From NCBI GenBank assembly GCA_964493635.1, contig CAZBOW010000008.1:1-62878 (forward strand): a DNA stretch of 62,878 bases. The letters are read 5' to 3'. This document shows positions 45,474 through 55,727 of the stretch, one piece after another. Under the pieces are notes generated by a model that was given only the letters and a program-made list of their open reading frames with translations, was not told the DNA's origin and searched no databases. Made by a program: the position numbers and the translations under genes. Numbering within the stretch: the stretch's first letter is position 1; each line of letters starts with the position of its first letter. Origin of the DNA: OLB6 sp964493635. Its GTDB lineage: Bacteria > Bacteroidota > Ignavibacteria > Kapaibacteriales > Kapaibacteriaceae.

Positions 45474-48400
45474 ATGCACATTGCGCGACGCTTTACAACG
45501 GCGGGTTCCAGTGCCTACGAGCAATTCTCGTACACACGCCGTTCATCCATTCTCCGTAATCCCGACGGCTCCGTGGTCTTCCAAATGGACGACATCGAGG
45601 TGCCGAAACAGTGGTCGCAGGTGGCTACGGACATTCTTGCTCAGAAGTATTTCCGCAAGGCCGGTGTTCCTCAGATGAACGACCAGGGGGAACCCCTCCT
45701 GGATGAAAGTGGCGCACCTGTAACCGGTCCGGAGCGATCGGTTCGTCAGGTTGTGCACCGTTTGGCCGGATGCTGGAGATGGTGGGGCGAGAAATACGGC
45801 TATTTCGATACAGCCGAGGATGCTCAAGCGTACTACGACGAAATGGCCTTCATGCTCCTGAAGCAGATGGCTGCGCCAAACTCGCCGCAATGGTTCAACA
45901 CGGGTCTGGCCTTTGCCTACGGCATCACCGGATCGGCTCAGGGCCACCATTACGTCGATCCCGATACCGAAAAGATGACTCGATCCAAGGATGCGTACAC
46001 ACATCCTCAGCCTCATGCCTGCTTCATTCAGTCGGTTGAAGACGATCTGGTAAACGAAGGCGGCATTTTCGACCTGGCTACGCGCGAGGCCCGGATCTTC
46101 AAATTCGGATCAGGAACAGGATCGAACTTCTCGAACCTGCGTGGTGAAACCGAGCGCCTGAGTGGCGGTGGAGTGTCGTCGGGATTGATGTCCTTCCTGA
46201 AGGTGTTCGACCGTGCCGCTGGAGCGATCAAGAGCGGTGGTACCACACGTCGGGCGGCCAAGATGGTGATTGTGAATATCGATCACCCGGATATTGAAAA
46301 GTTCATTGAGTGGAAGGCTAAGGAAGAAGAGAAAGTTGCGGCCTTGGTCTCCGGTTCGAAGGTGTGTTCCACCTTCCTGAAGGCGATCACCGACGAAGCT
46401 CACACTAACGGTGCCGACCCGGAATCGAATCCCGAGCTGCGCATGCTGATTCAGCGTGCATTGCACCGCGGTGTGCCGTATAACTACATCAAGCGGACAC
46501 TCGCTCTGGTAGAGCAGGGCTATACATCGCTCAACTTCGACTCCTACGACACCCACTACGAAGGCGAGGCCTACAACACGGTGTCGGGCCAGAATTCGAA
46601 CAATTCCGTACGCGTCACCAACAGCTTCATGGAGGCCGTCGTTAACGACACCACATGGGATCTGGTGTGGCGCACGGATGCAACCAAGCACCGTACTGTG
46701 CGGGCGCGCGACCTCTGGAACAAGATCAACATGTCGTCGTGGAAGAGTGCTGATCCTGGTTTGCAGTTCGATACCACGATCAATGAGTGGCACACCTGTC
46801 CCAACGATGGTCGGATCAACGCATCGAATCCATGCTCGGAGTACATGTTCCTGGACGACACGGCCTGTAACCTGGCCTCGATCAACCTGGGTCACTTCTA
46901 CGACGAGCAGACCGGTACCTTCCGCGTGGACGACTACAAGCACGCGATTCGCCTGTGGACCATCACGTTAGAAATCTCGGTACTGATGGCACAGTTCCCA
47001 TCGAAGGAGATGGCACGGCGCAGCTACGACTTCCGGACCCTCGGTCTGGGCTATGCCAATCTGGGTACGGTGCTGATGGTGATGGGCGTTCCATACGATT
47101 CACCAGAGGCGCTGGCAATCTCCGGTGCCCTTACGTCGATCCTGACGGGTGAGGCGTATGCCACGTCCGCAGAAATGGCGCGGGACGTAAAGCCCTTCCC
47201 ACGATTCGAGCAAAACCGCGAAGACATGCTTCGCGTGATTCGCAACCACAGGCGTGCAGCATACAACGCCACGAAAGAGGAATACGAAGGTCTCACGATC
47301 ACGCCAATGGGGATTAGCGCTGATCACTGCCCGGAACACCTGGTTGGTCCGGCACGGGAAGCGTGGGATCGAGCACTGGCCCTCGGCGAGCAGTACGGCT
47401 ATCGTAATGCTCAGGCAACGGTGATCGCGCCAACGGGCACGATCGGCCTGGTGATGGACTGCGATACCACCGGTATCGAACCGGACTTCGCAATTGTGAA
47501 GTTTAAGAAGCTGGCCGGTGGTGGCTACTTCAAGATTGTAAACCAATCCGTGAGCAAGGCTCTGCACAAGCTGGGCTATAGCGACAGCGAGATTGAAGAC
47601 ATCGAGAAGTACTGCAAAGGTCACGGAACGCTGGTTGCCTGCCCATTCATCAACAAGTCAAGTTTGAAGGATAAGGGGCTCACCGACGAGGTGATCGAAA
47701 CCATCGAACAGCAGCTCGATACCGCCTTCGACATTCGATTCGTCTTCAATCGCTACACCTTGGGTGATGATCTCTGCCACCGTCTGGGCTTCACCACCGA
47801 GCAGTTGGACGACCCATCGTTTAGCCTCCTTCAGGGCCTGGGTTACAGCAAGGACGAGATCGAGTATGCCAACGACTACGTCTGTGGCACCATGACGATC
47901 GAAGGCGCACCGCACATCAAGGACGCCGATTTGCCGGTCTTCGACTGTGCCAACAAGTGCGGCAAGAAGGGACAGCGGTACATCGATTACATGGCTCACG
48001 TGCGCATGATGGCAGCGGCTCAGTCCTTCATCTCCGGTGCCATCTCCAAGACCATCAACATGCCGGCCGAGGCTACGGTTGGTCAGGTTGAAGAAGTTCA
48101 CATGGAGTCGTGGCGCCTGATGGTTAAGGCTATTGCCCTGTACCGCGATGGTTCGAAACTCTCGCAGCCGCTCAACGCCAGTGCCGATAGTTTCGACGAG
48201 ATCGTGATGCTGGGCGATGAAGACACGCTCGATGAAACCAAGGGTCCCAAAGAAGTGTACGAGGTCATCAAGGAGCGCGTGTACCACCGCGCCGAGCGCC
48301 GCCGCCTGCCAAAGCGTCGACACGGCTACGTGCGCGAGGCCAATGTTGGTGGCCACAAGGTGTACCTCCGTACCGGCGAGTTCGAAGATGGCCAGATCGG

Positions 48401-48968
48401 CGAGATCTTCATCGACATGTACAAGGAAGGGGCTTCATTCAAGGGCTTACTCAACTGCTTTGCCGTTCTGGCTTCGAAGGCGTTGCAGTACGGAGTACCT
48501 CTCGAGGAAATGGTCGATACGTTTACGTTTACGCGTTTCGAACCAGCCGGCTTTGTGGAGGGTCACGAGGCAATCAAGAATGCGACGTCCGTGCTGGACT
48601 ACGTCTTTCGTACCCTCGGCTACGACTACCTGAACCGGACGGACTTCGTGCACGTCAAGGCCGTTGATGAGTTGAACCCTGCACCAGCATCGATTCAGCC
48701 CCCTGCCACCGACCTTCCTGCCGATCTGCCAGCGAACGCCGTACGCGTACCTGATCCAATCGGATACGTCCCGCCAAGCAGCGTGGACATCAATGGTCAG
48801 CAAACACGGGAGGCTCATGGCATGCGTGATGGCGTTCGGTCGAAAGTAGATCCACGCGAATTGGGCTACACGGGTGATACGTGTACGAACTGTGCGTCAA
48901 CGAACGTGCGGCGGAATGGAAGCTGCACGGTCTGCGACGACTGTGGAACAACCAGCGGTTGCTCGTAA
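45474..48968 (+). CDS. nrdJ: Adenosylcobalamin-dependent ribonucleotide reductase (class II)
   Basis: A 1164-residue class II ribonucleotide reductase, converting ribonucleotides to deoxyribonucleotides with B12 as radical source. The barrel has N-P-C-S-E-Y near residue 450, A-P-N-S-P-Q-W-F-N near 140 and A-P-T-G-T-I near 660. The C-terminus has the Cys-rich C-T-N-C ... C-T-V-C-D-D-C-G zinc-ribbon and the G-C-S end. Long C-terminal-extended form. ATG 45474 follows GGAGG. No nrdAB in the window. Confidence 0.95.
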   Translation: MHIARRFTTAGSSAYEQFSYTRRSSILRNPDGSVVFQMDDIEVPKQWSQVATDILAQKYFRKAGVPQMNDQGEPLLDESGAPVTGPERSVRQVVHRLAGCWRWWGEKYGYFDTAEDAQAYYDEMAFMLLKQMAAPNSPQWFNTGLAFAYGITGSAQGHHYVDPDTEKMTRSKDAYTHPQPHACFIQSVEDDLVNEGGIFDLATREARIFKFGSGTGSNFSNLRGETERLSGGGVSSGLMSFLKVFDRAAGAIKSGGTTRRAAKMVIVNIDHPDIEKFIEWKAKEEEKVAALVSGSKVCSTFLKAITDEAHTNGADPESNPELRMLIQRALHRGVPYNYIKRTLALVEQGYTSLNFDSYDTHYEGEAYNTVSGQNSNNSVRVTNSFMEAVVNDTTWDLVWRTDATKHRTVRARDLWNKINMSSWKSADPGLQFDTTINEWHTCPNDGRINASNPCSEYMFLDDTACNLASINLGHFYDEQTGTFRVDDYKHAIRLWTITLEISVLMAQFPSKEMARRSYDFRTLGLGYANLGTVLMVMGVPYDSPEALAISGALTSILTGEAYATSAEMARDVKPFPRFEQNREDMLRVIRNHRRAAYNATKEEYEGLTITPMGISADHCPEHLVGPAREAWDRALALGEQYGYRNAQATVIAPTGTIGLVMDCDTTGIEPDFAIVKFKKLAGGGYFKIVNQSVSKALHKLGYSDSEIEDIEKYCKGHGTLVACPFINKSSLKDKGLTDEVIETIEQQLDTAFDIRFVFNRYTLGDDLCHRLGFTTEQLDDPSFSLLQGLGYSKDEIEYANDYVCGTMTIEGAPHIKDADLPVFDCANKCGKKGQRYIDYMAHVRMMAAAQSFISGAISKTINMPAEATVGQVEEVHMESWRLMVKAIALYRDGSKLSQPLNASADSFDEIVMLGDEDTLDETKGPKEVYEVIKERVYHRAERRRLPKRRHGYVREANVGGHKVYLRTGEFEDGQIGEIFIDMYKEGASFKGLLNCFAVLASKALQYGVPLEEMVDTFTFTRFEPAGFVEGHEAIKNATSVLDYVFRTLGYDYLNRTDFVHVKAVDELNPAPASIQPPATDLPADLPANAVRVPDPIGYVPPSSVDINGQQTREAHGMRDGVRSKVDPRELGYTGDTCTNCASTNVRRNGSCTVCDDCGTTSGCS

Positions 48969-49005
48969 GCTCAACATTCTGAAGATCGACGATCCGAATA
49001 TTCAA

Positions 49006-49040
49006 GAGCCCTGCATCTGGAACAATCAGATGCGGGGCTT
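49006..49040 (+). terminator. Stem-loop downstream of nrdJ
   Basis: A 14-bp stem (with two G-U pairs) and a 7-base loop, starting 38 bp after the nrdJ stop. It lacks a clear U-tract, so termination is plausible rather than certain. A tandem repeat follows directly. Confidence 0.6.
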
Positions 49041-49073
49041 GCTCTTGGCTAGCTCTTGGCTGGCTCTTGGCTG
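49041..49073 (+). repeat. Three tandem 11-bp units GCTCTTGGCT(A/G)
   Basis: Units at 49041-49051, 49052-49062 and 49063-49073, the last two identical, in the intergenic region after the nrdJ stem-loop. Confidence 0.8.
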
Positions 49074-49130
49074 GCACTTCGGAATAGTCTTTGGATAAGC
49101 CACGGCAGGAAACTATTTTACATGCATCTG

Positions 49131-49152
49131 TGGCGTGATATTTGATACGCCA
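49131..49152. promoter_or_regulatory. Inverted repeat TGGCGT-N10-ACGCCA
   Basis: Perfect 6-bp arms, 26 bp upstream of the 49179 gene start, at the head of the envelope gene run. Operator or leader hairpin; regulator unknown. Confidence 0.4.
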
Positions 49153-49178
49153 TCGTACCATTAACACAAGGTGTTGCG

Positions 49179-49535
49179 ATGAAAACAACAATGCGTCTCT
49201 TCGTAGTTGCTGCTATGTCCCTAGCAGTAATGGCAGTTACGACACATGCAGCCTGCGGTGATTCGAAGAAGGGCAAGGGCTCTGCTTCGGCTTCGTGCTG
49301 CTCAACCACTTCCACCGCTGCCACAACTTCGTCGGCAACGGTAACTCCAGAGGCCAAAAAGGCTTCCAGCACCGACGAGTGTGCAACAACAACAGAAGCA
49401 ACGACGGTAACGAAAAAGAGTAAAACTGCAGGTGCATCGTGCTGCTCGTCGACAACCAAGAAGACGGCGATGACGTCGACCACATCAACGATGTCCACGC
49501 CAGCGACTGACAAGACGGCAACTCCAAACAAGTAA
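49179..49535 (+). CDS. Exported low-complexity Ser/Thr/Cys protein
   Basis: An 118-residue protein with a signal peptide (M-R-L-F-V-V-A-A-M-S-L-A-V-M-A) and a low-complexity mature part of Ser, Thr, Ala and Lys with two C-C-S motifs and two single cysteines. No domain recognised. It precedes the envelope gene run by 33 bp and may be co-transcribed. Probably periplasmic or surface; could bind metal, which is speculative. Confidence 0.55.
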   Translation: MKTTMRLFVVAAMSLAVMAVTTHAACGDSKKGKGSASASCCSTTSTAATTSSATVTPEAKKASSTDECATTTEATTVTKKSKTAGASCCSSTTKKTAMTSTTSTMSTPATDKTATPNK

Positions 49536-49568
49536 GCGGCAACACACTAGAACGCCAGGAGGTAGGCA

Positions 49569-52027
49569 ATGTCAAAAGGCGGAGCCGGAAAAGTATACTT
49601 CGTGCTATATCTCGCTGTTATTCTCGAGCTCCTCATCATTATCGTGGAGCGCGACGAAGCAGAGGAGCACCTTATCGCCAAGCAGAAGGAATCGATGAAG
49701 ATCGTTCAGTCGATCCTCTCCCAGCTGCAGACAGGTACTGGTGTTGAGGGCTTGAGCACGCGGCCGCAAGACCAGATCGTTCTGAAGGACGCCTCTTGGT
49801 CCAGCGCCCCTGGCATGAACCTGATCAAAGAAGATCGGGAGTACGTGGTAGAGGTAGGCGTCACCGATGTGATGAACGACCTTTCCAAGGTGATCAAGGA
49901 TCAGCGACTGTCCGACATCGAAAAGAAGCAGCGCCTCAAGGACTTTGTCCTTGCGTCGAACGTGCGAGAGATCTACTATCAGATCTGGCATACCGACGAT
50001 AACTCCGATGAAGTTCCCGCCTTTCCGAGCGACCGCAGCATCGACTCCGCGTTGTCGACAGGAAATGCCGGCATTGGCTCTCGGATCAACAACTGGACGC
50101 TCGAGGGATATCAGCGTGCCGTTCTCGACAAGGAGTGGACGTCATCGATTTCCGTACCGCTCAGCCTGAAGGAAGCTCAAACGTGGTTCCGCGATGAATC
50201 GCCGAATTACACGCTGGACGAGCCAAAGGGCAACTACCGTGGCTTCTGGAACAATGCCGAAGGCAAGGTGCAGTTCGAGTACAGCCATCCGGCAACAGTT
50301 GATCCCGCTGGTACAAACCGACTGCCATCTAACCTGAAGGTGCGGTCCTTTATGGCCCGTTTTAAGCCAGCAGGCAAGACGGGTATCTACAAGCTGCACT
50401 TCTTCTCGCGCACCAACAAGATTCTGGGTATCAAGGCTGATCCCAATGGTGCACCCAGCGAGGCGAGTGACGACGAAAAGATCAATATTGGTACAGTACA
50501 GCTCAAGGTGAAGGACCTTAAGAGTGTTCTTCGTGAACTTGACCGCACCATGACGGACGAAGTCGTCAAAGAAGCAACCGAGAAGTTCAAGAGTGGTCAG
50601 ATGCGTGGCAGTGAATACGCCGACGCCATTGCAGCCCGCGTGCAGGAGATTCTGAAGGACGAGCCCGACATGGCCCGCGAGGCCAAGNNNNNNNNNNNNN
50701 NNNNNNNNNNNNNNNNNNNNNNNNNNNNNNNNNNNNNNNNNNNNNNNNNNNNNNNNNNNNNNNNNNNNNNNNNNNNNNNNNNNNNNNAGCCCGCGTGCAG
50801 GAGATTCTGAAGGACGAGCCCGACATGGCCCGCGAGGCCAAGTTGTACGGCTACATCAACATGATTCTGCAGCCAGGGGGCTTTGTGGACCTGTCACAAA
50901 ACCAGGCAAGCCTTGGCTTTACGGTTCGCGTAGTGAAGCCGAATATTCCTACGGCTGACCCCTTCGTGGAATTCGACAACACCCGCATGTTTGCTCACGC
51001 AGGTGTGGGCGCTGCCTTCTACCTCTCCACGGGTCCTGCTCTGCCGACAACGCCGGCTCCGGAAGGCTACATGGAGAAGGAAGGTCAGCGTATTGCACTG
51101 CAGTTCGAGCGAAAGGGTTCCGGCGACCAAGTTGCTTCATCGGATTCCCCGGTGGCAGCCGGCACCAACCGTTGGCTGGCATATACCACGGCTCCTCTAA
51201 CAGAGGGCGAATGGACCGTAAGCGTTACCCAGCGAACATCCGGCAAGCAGGACGTCCAGCAGGCCACGTTACGCGTGTACAAGGGTCAACTGGAAGATCC
51301 ATCCAGCCCAACGTATGTGCAAAACATGCGCGCCCGATTGGCCGAAGCCAACTACGGAAGCCAGCTAACGTTCAATGCGTTGACGGGAGCCTCCGAAGCA
51401 GCGGCCGTACGTAACGTTCCGGCCAAGCAGTATAGCGTAGCGATCAAGTCGAATAAGCAGTCGCAGCCAGTTGTCGAACGTGGTCTGGGTGCTACGGTCA
51501 AGGTAGATGAGGAAGCCACCAGCTACTCGTTGCAGTTTATCTGGCAGAACGACCGTGGTGAAAAGGTCACGCTGTTGGATATCGACAACATCCCGGTCAA
51601 GCAGGAAGGCCCAACGATTGCCCGCGAGCTGACCAACGTGAATGCCTACCAAACCGGTAGCGTGATCGAGGTGACGGGAGTGTTGAAGATTACGAAGCCC
51701 ACGAACCTGACAAACGAAGCCTCTGCCAAGATCGCCACGCCACAGATTATCGTCAACAGCAACTCGCTGCGTGGTATCACTGCTCCTGTGATTTCCTCGA
51801 GTGTCAGCGAGGAGGGAGAAGGTCTGTACCGCGTACGTCTGGAAATCAGTGGCGATATCGACCGCGATGTGACCTCTGTTGCCGGTAGTATCAGTCTGAC
51901 GGCTCGAGGATCGATCACCAATCCCAATAATCAGCAGCGTGGAGTCAGCAGCAAACCCGTGAGCGTGTCGGTGACCGTGCCGATCGAAAAGAGTGGCCGC
52001 GGAGGCCGCGGTGGTCGTCGCCGATGA
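49569..52027 (+). CDS. Inner-membrane-anchored periplasmic protein with Ig-like domains, interrupted by a false gap
   Basis: With 155 bp removed the protein is 767 residues. A single N-terminal membrane anchor (V-Y-F-V-L-Y-L-A-V-I-L-E-L-L-I-I-I, residues ~9-25) is followed by a helical stretch and several beta-rich domains, ending in a basic Arg/Gly tail. The anchored, modular periplasmic design resembles GldM/PorM of T9SS motors, but the N-terminal GldM sequence is not seen, so homology is not claimed. Next genes are envelope proteins. ATG 49569; ribosome site AGGAGG at about 49557-49562. Confidence 0.7.
50688..50787. other. Scaffold gap (100 N) with duplicated 55-bp flanks
   Basis: The 55 bases ending at 50687 recur at 50788-50842. 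Collapse joins E-A-K to L-Y-G-Y-I in frame. Confidence 0.95.
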
Positions 52028-52028
52028 T

Positions 52029-52049
52029 CACCAGCGGGTGGACCTGGTG
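52029..52049 (+). promoter_or_regulatory. Small hairpin CACCAG-N9-CTGGTG between envelope genes
   Basis: Perfect 6-bp arms starting just after the upstream stop codon. Could be an mRNA processing or attenuation structure; no U-tract. Confidence 0.35.
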
Positions 52050-52093
52050 CTTGAATACGTGAGAACATTTCTACTTCTAAGGAACATCGATAC

Positions 52094-54178
52094 ATGAATC
52101 CACGGGCTGCCCTCCTCGGGCTTCTGATCGCAGCGATGCTGGTCCCGTCCGTTCGCACGAACGCCGATGATGCCAACCTGCGCTCAATCCTTCAGAACTA
52201 CCGGAACTACAAGTACAGCAACATTCAGGTTCTTGAAGTATCCGGCGACTACAGTGCGAAGCTTCGTGAGTTCTTCAAGGAAGAAACGAAGAAGTCTGCA
52301 GCTGGTACCAGTAAGAACGCCAAGCTGCTGGCCCTGTTGTCCGCAATCGCCAGCAAAAACCCCGGGGACCGTCTTAGCCTGGTAGATGAGGCGAACAACA
52401 ACCAAGAAATCACGGAGATGCGAAACTCCGGAGAGGTGTCGTTCGAGGAATACAACGCTGCAATCGATGAAGCTGTTGAGCTTTCGCTGGCTTCTGGAGC
52501 CGAGGATAATAACCCCGACGCCTTCTTCCTGATCACCACACGGAAGAAGAACAACGCAGAGCAAGTGTATATCGGCCTGCTTCCGGCAAAACGCGTGGGA
52601 GGCAAGCTGACGTCGAACCTTCAGGGCGTGCAGTTCGACAAAGCCATGATGCTGGACGATATCTACTTGCAGCGCTCACTTGAAGACAAGACGGCTGCCG
52701 ACTACACCATGAACATGAAGATGTTCCGGACACTCATTGCCAAGAGTGAAGATCAGCGTCCGGAGCTTGATGAACGGTTCTCGATGGATCAGTTCCTCGG
52801 AGACCTCGTGCAGCAAGGAAGCTACCGCGATCGTACGCTGGACCTGCAGGAGATCGACAACATCATCCTGCAGCGCCAGGAGACCGGAATCGTTAAGCCC
52901 CTTGAAAACTTCCGCGACGAAACCAAGGTACGTGCCACAACGTCCGAGATTCAGTCCTACCAGCGTGTATCGCAGGGTCAGGCGTTTAAGTACAATCGCG
53001 AGAACGAAATCATCCTTGGCTACGACCTTGTCAGCTGGCGCCGCTATGCGCCAACGGAGTCGCAGTTAGCGAATGCATTTGGATACCTCGGGGCCGAAAC
53101 GGAATTCAAGGTCCAGGAAATGGGTGGCGAACGGACCAACACTGAAGTGGTCGTGTCGGTCGAGCCCGGAAGCCCTGCCGAATCGGCTGGCTTGGAAGTT
53201 GGTGATGTGATCACGGCAATTAACGGTAAGGCCGTCTCTTCCGACAACAAGAACCGTGTAGCATCAATCATGAATGATGCGTACCCAGGACAGGAAATGA
53301 AGTTCGTCGTTATGTCAGCGTCCGGTCAGCGGAAGTACGCTGATGTGGAACTTTCTGCCGATCTGGGGGCTGACTATTACGCCAACCAGAACTTGCCGGT
53401 TTCCGGCGTCGAGCTACGGTATGGCCTTGATCAGATCAACTACCCATCAATCTGGTCCGAGCGTGCCACGCTAAGCTATGTGTATGGTGATGGTACATTG
53501 GGTGATGCAAAGCTGGGTGTTATTCTGCCCAACGGTTTGTGGTCGAATACGGCAAGCAACTTTGCCACCCGCCGCTTCACGCAACCATCCTATGGCGGTA
53601 TCGCCACCGACCTGAACTTCTCAACGTCGCTGTTCAAGAATAGCGGTGTATTCAACTTTGGCTTCTCCTACGTGTTCGGTGATGCTACGAAGTCCGACTT
53701 TGGCACCCATCCCGGCACGCTTGCTCAGTTGCTCACTGATGGCGCATCGAATGACTACCTCGTGCGCATGACCGGCAGGCTGCAGTACACGTTTGCATTG
53801 TCGATTGATGAAGGCTTCCAGTTCCGCTTCGGTTTGGGACCAACGATGTACATCGCCGAGACATGGTCGACGCGAGAGGACACACTCAATCCTCAGGAAG
53901 TCTTGTACGAAGAAATCGATAGCGAAACCATCTTTGATTTCTCTGGCCGGATCGAATTCATGAGCACGAGCGGACGCACACCCTTTGGTGGCTCCCTCAG
54001 CTACTTTGATCGCACGTTGGGTGGTAATCTCTACTTCCAGTTCCCTATTGTTCAATCATCGGCGCTTCTGGCCCTTCGTTTAGAAGGTCAATGGTTCTGG
54101 ACTGCAATGCGGGATCCTCGCCCGTGGGAGCAGTCGACAGTCTTTATTCCCACAGCGCGCATTGTCTGGAACTTCTAA
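52094..54178 (+). CDS. PDZ domain plus predicted outer-membrane beta-barrel protein
   Basis: A 694-residue exported protein (signal peptide M-N-P-R-A-A-L-L-G-L-L-I-A-A-M-L-V-P-S-V). A PDZ domain lies around residues 350-420 (V-E-P-G-S-P-A-E-S-A-G-L, G-D-V-I-T-A-I-N-G-K). The C-terminal half alternates in a pattern typical of outer-membrane barrels and ends with V-W-N-F, a terminal aromatic residue as in such proteins. No catalytic protease domain seen. Second in the envelope run. Confidence 0.72.
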   Translation: MNPRAALLGLLIAAMLVPSVRTNADDANLRSILQNYRNYKYSNIQVLEVSGDYSAKLREFFKEETKKSAAGTSKNAKLLALLSAIASKNPGDRLSLVDEANNNQEITEMRNSGEVSFEEYNAAIDEAVELSLASGAEDNNPDAFFLITTRKKNNAEQVYIGLLPAKRVGGKLTSNLQGVQFDKAMMLDDIYLQRSLEDKTAADYTMNMKMFRTLIAKSEDQRPELDERFSMDQFLGDLVQQGSYRDRTLDLQEIDNIILQRQETGIVKPLENFRDETKVRATTSEIQSYQRVSQGQAFKYNRENEIILGYDLVSWRRYAPTESQLANAFGYLGAETEFKVQEMGGERTNTEVVVSVEPGSPAESAGLEVGDVITAINGKAVSSDNKNRVASIMNDAYPGQEMKFVVMSASGQRKYADVELSADLGADYYANQNLPVSGVELRYGLDQINYPSIWSERATLSYVYGDGTLGDAKLGVILPNGLWSNTASNFATRRFTQPSYGGIATDLNFSTSLFKNSGVFNFGFSYVFGDATKSDFGTHPGTLAQLLTDGASNDYLVRMTGRLQYTFALSIDEGFQFRFGLGPTMYIAETWSTREDTLNPQEVLYEEIDSETIFDFSGRIEFMSTSGRTPFGGSLSYFDRTLGGNLYFQFPIVQSSALLALRLEGQWFWTAMRDPRPWEQSTVFIPTARIVWNF

Positions 54179-54181
54179 CGC

Positions 54182-55699
54182 ATGAACATGAGAATGAAAA
54201 GCACACCAGTACTTCTAACGTTCGTTCTGCTTGCTCTGGTTGCCGGAACGGTATCGGCCCAGCGTAATCTTGGTGGCACAGAACTCAGTGCAAAGCGCGA
54301 TGCCGCAATGCAGGCTCTTACCACCATCGACGAAAACCTCGTGTCGTACTTCCCTCGCTGGAAGCTATGCGAGCCCGACATTGCCGTTAAGCTGAAGCAT
54401 GTGTTCACAATCAATGAACGCCGGCCGGCAAACCTCAATGGAGAGATCCGCATTACGGCTGCACCAAAGTCTGTCGACGAAATGGGCAAGCCGTACGACA
54501 TCCTTCTGATTCAGTGGGGCTCGTTCCATGAAGGTGCAAACACCGACTTGGCCCCTGGTCAAGCGCCGGACTATGTTACGCTGAATGCTCAGGACATCCG
54601 CACGCGGGTTCCCGAACGCCTCGTCAATCTGATCTCTGGTCAGGCCGATGCTCAAGGGTACGACCTGGATGTACCGGCACGGTCGTACTGCTTCTATCCG
54701 ATCGACCCAAAGGAAATGCCAACGCAGGAAGAAGTCAACGAAATGGTCAACTTCTTCCAGCCAACCACGAAAACCCATGCGATGAGCATTTCGGCTTTCG
54801 AGCAGGCATTGAAACTCGGCCAAGGACCAGGACAGGTGTGGCTCATCTCTGAGTTAGGCACCGACATGGTTGGTATGCCGTTCTGGACCTCCGGTGAAGG
54901 ACGTGTTACGCTGCGCATCAATCCGATCGGAAACAAGAACCCGAACAACAACCGTGCGTTGCCAAGCATTCTCTCGCTGCGCCTGGGTATGGCCTACCGT
55001 ATTACCGGCGGTGTTGAGGGCGACAACCAGATTCTGGACTTTATCGCTCCGCGCCTGCTGGATGCTGGTCCTGGTGGAAAGGCCGTTGCTGGCTTCGACT
55101 TCAACGTACCAACCATGGAGGAATTCGGTCTTAGTTTCCACGCCGAGCTTCCTCTCCAAGGATTGGGTGAGGGCACCGAGGTGTCGAACCTTGAGACCTA
55201 CGTTCCCTACAACACTCTGGTGACCGACGTTCCTCCTACCGGACGCTACGCCGACAGCACGATCTACCTCTTGCGTGGTACCGGTCGGGTATCGCTGTTC
55301 TACAATTGGTGGCCCGATCGGGCAAACCCGGATAACTTCTTCCGATTCGACCTGGGTATGGTGTACAGCGAAGTACAACAAACAGCTCTGTGGCAGCGCA
55401 CGCCTGGGGTTACCACATACAGCTTGATCTCGGACGCTCGTGGCATTCAACTCTATCACCCAACGGAAGCGCTCGACTGGGTGTATGCGAAGATTGAGTA
55501 CTTCAATCAAGCTGGTCGGCCGTTCGGCGTGTCGGCACAGATTGCAAATCAGATCTTGATGGGCAGGGTGTTCGTTCCAATCGTGGGTCAGTGGCTATAC
55601 CTTGAAGCGAAGTATGCCACCAACCTGCGCACCACGCTGCGTCCATTTGATTTCAACAGCTTTTTCATGATCTCTCCGGTCATTCGCTTCTCAATCTAA
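54182..55699 (+). CDS. Exported protein, possible outer-membrane barrel
   Basis: A 505-residue protein with signal peptide (V-L-L-T-F-V-L-L-A-L-V-A-G-T-V-S-A, about residue 26). No recognised domain. The C-terminal third has amphipathic strands and ends P-V-I-R-F-S-I, consistent with a barrel-like outer-membrane protein, but this is weak. It starts 3 bp after the upstream stop, implying tight coupling. Confidence 0.6.
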   Translation: MNMRMKSTPVLLTFVLLALVAGTVSAQRNLGGTELSAKRDAAMQALTTIDENLVSYFPRWKLCEPDIAVKLKHVFTINERRPANLNGEIRITAAPKSVDEMGKPYDILLIQWGSFHEGANTDLAPGQAPDYVTLNAQDIRTRVPERLVNLISGQADAQGYDLDVPARSYCFYPIDPKEMPTQEEVNEMVNFFQPTTKTHAMSISAFEQALKLGQGPGQVWLISELGTDMVGMPFWTSGEGRVTLRINPIGNKNPNNNRALPSILSLRLGMAYRITGGVEGDNQILDFIAPRLLDAGPGGKAVAGFDFNVPTMEEFGLSFHAELPLQGLGEGTEVSNLETYVPYNTLVTDVPPTGRYADSTIYLLRGTGRVSLFYNWWPDRANPDNFFRFDLGMVYSEVQQTALWQRTPGVTTYSLISDARGIQLYHPTEALDWVYAKIEYFNQAGRPFGVSAQIANQILMGRVFVPIVGQWLYLEAKYATNLRTTLRPFDFNSFFMISPVIRFSI

Positions 55700-55727
55700 T
55701 CCGGAGTGGCCTGGCGGATCCGCACTC

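Noticed and set aside
46110..46943. 277-residue open frame on the minus strand
   Set aside because: Antisense to nrdJ; a shadow frame.
45474..48968. Intein or insertion in nrdJ (1164 residues is long)
   Set aside because: No intein splice motifs are seen, and the extended class II form explains the length.
49569..52027. Naming the gene gldM
   Set aside because: Topology is similar but the GldM N-terminal motif is not seen and gldKLN are absent nearby.
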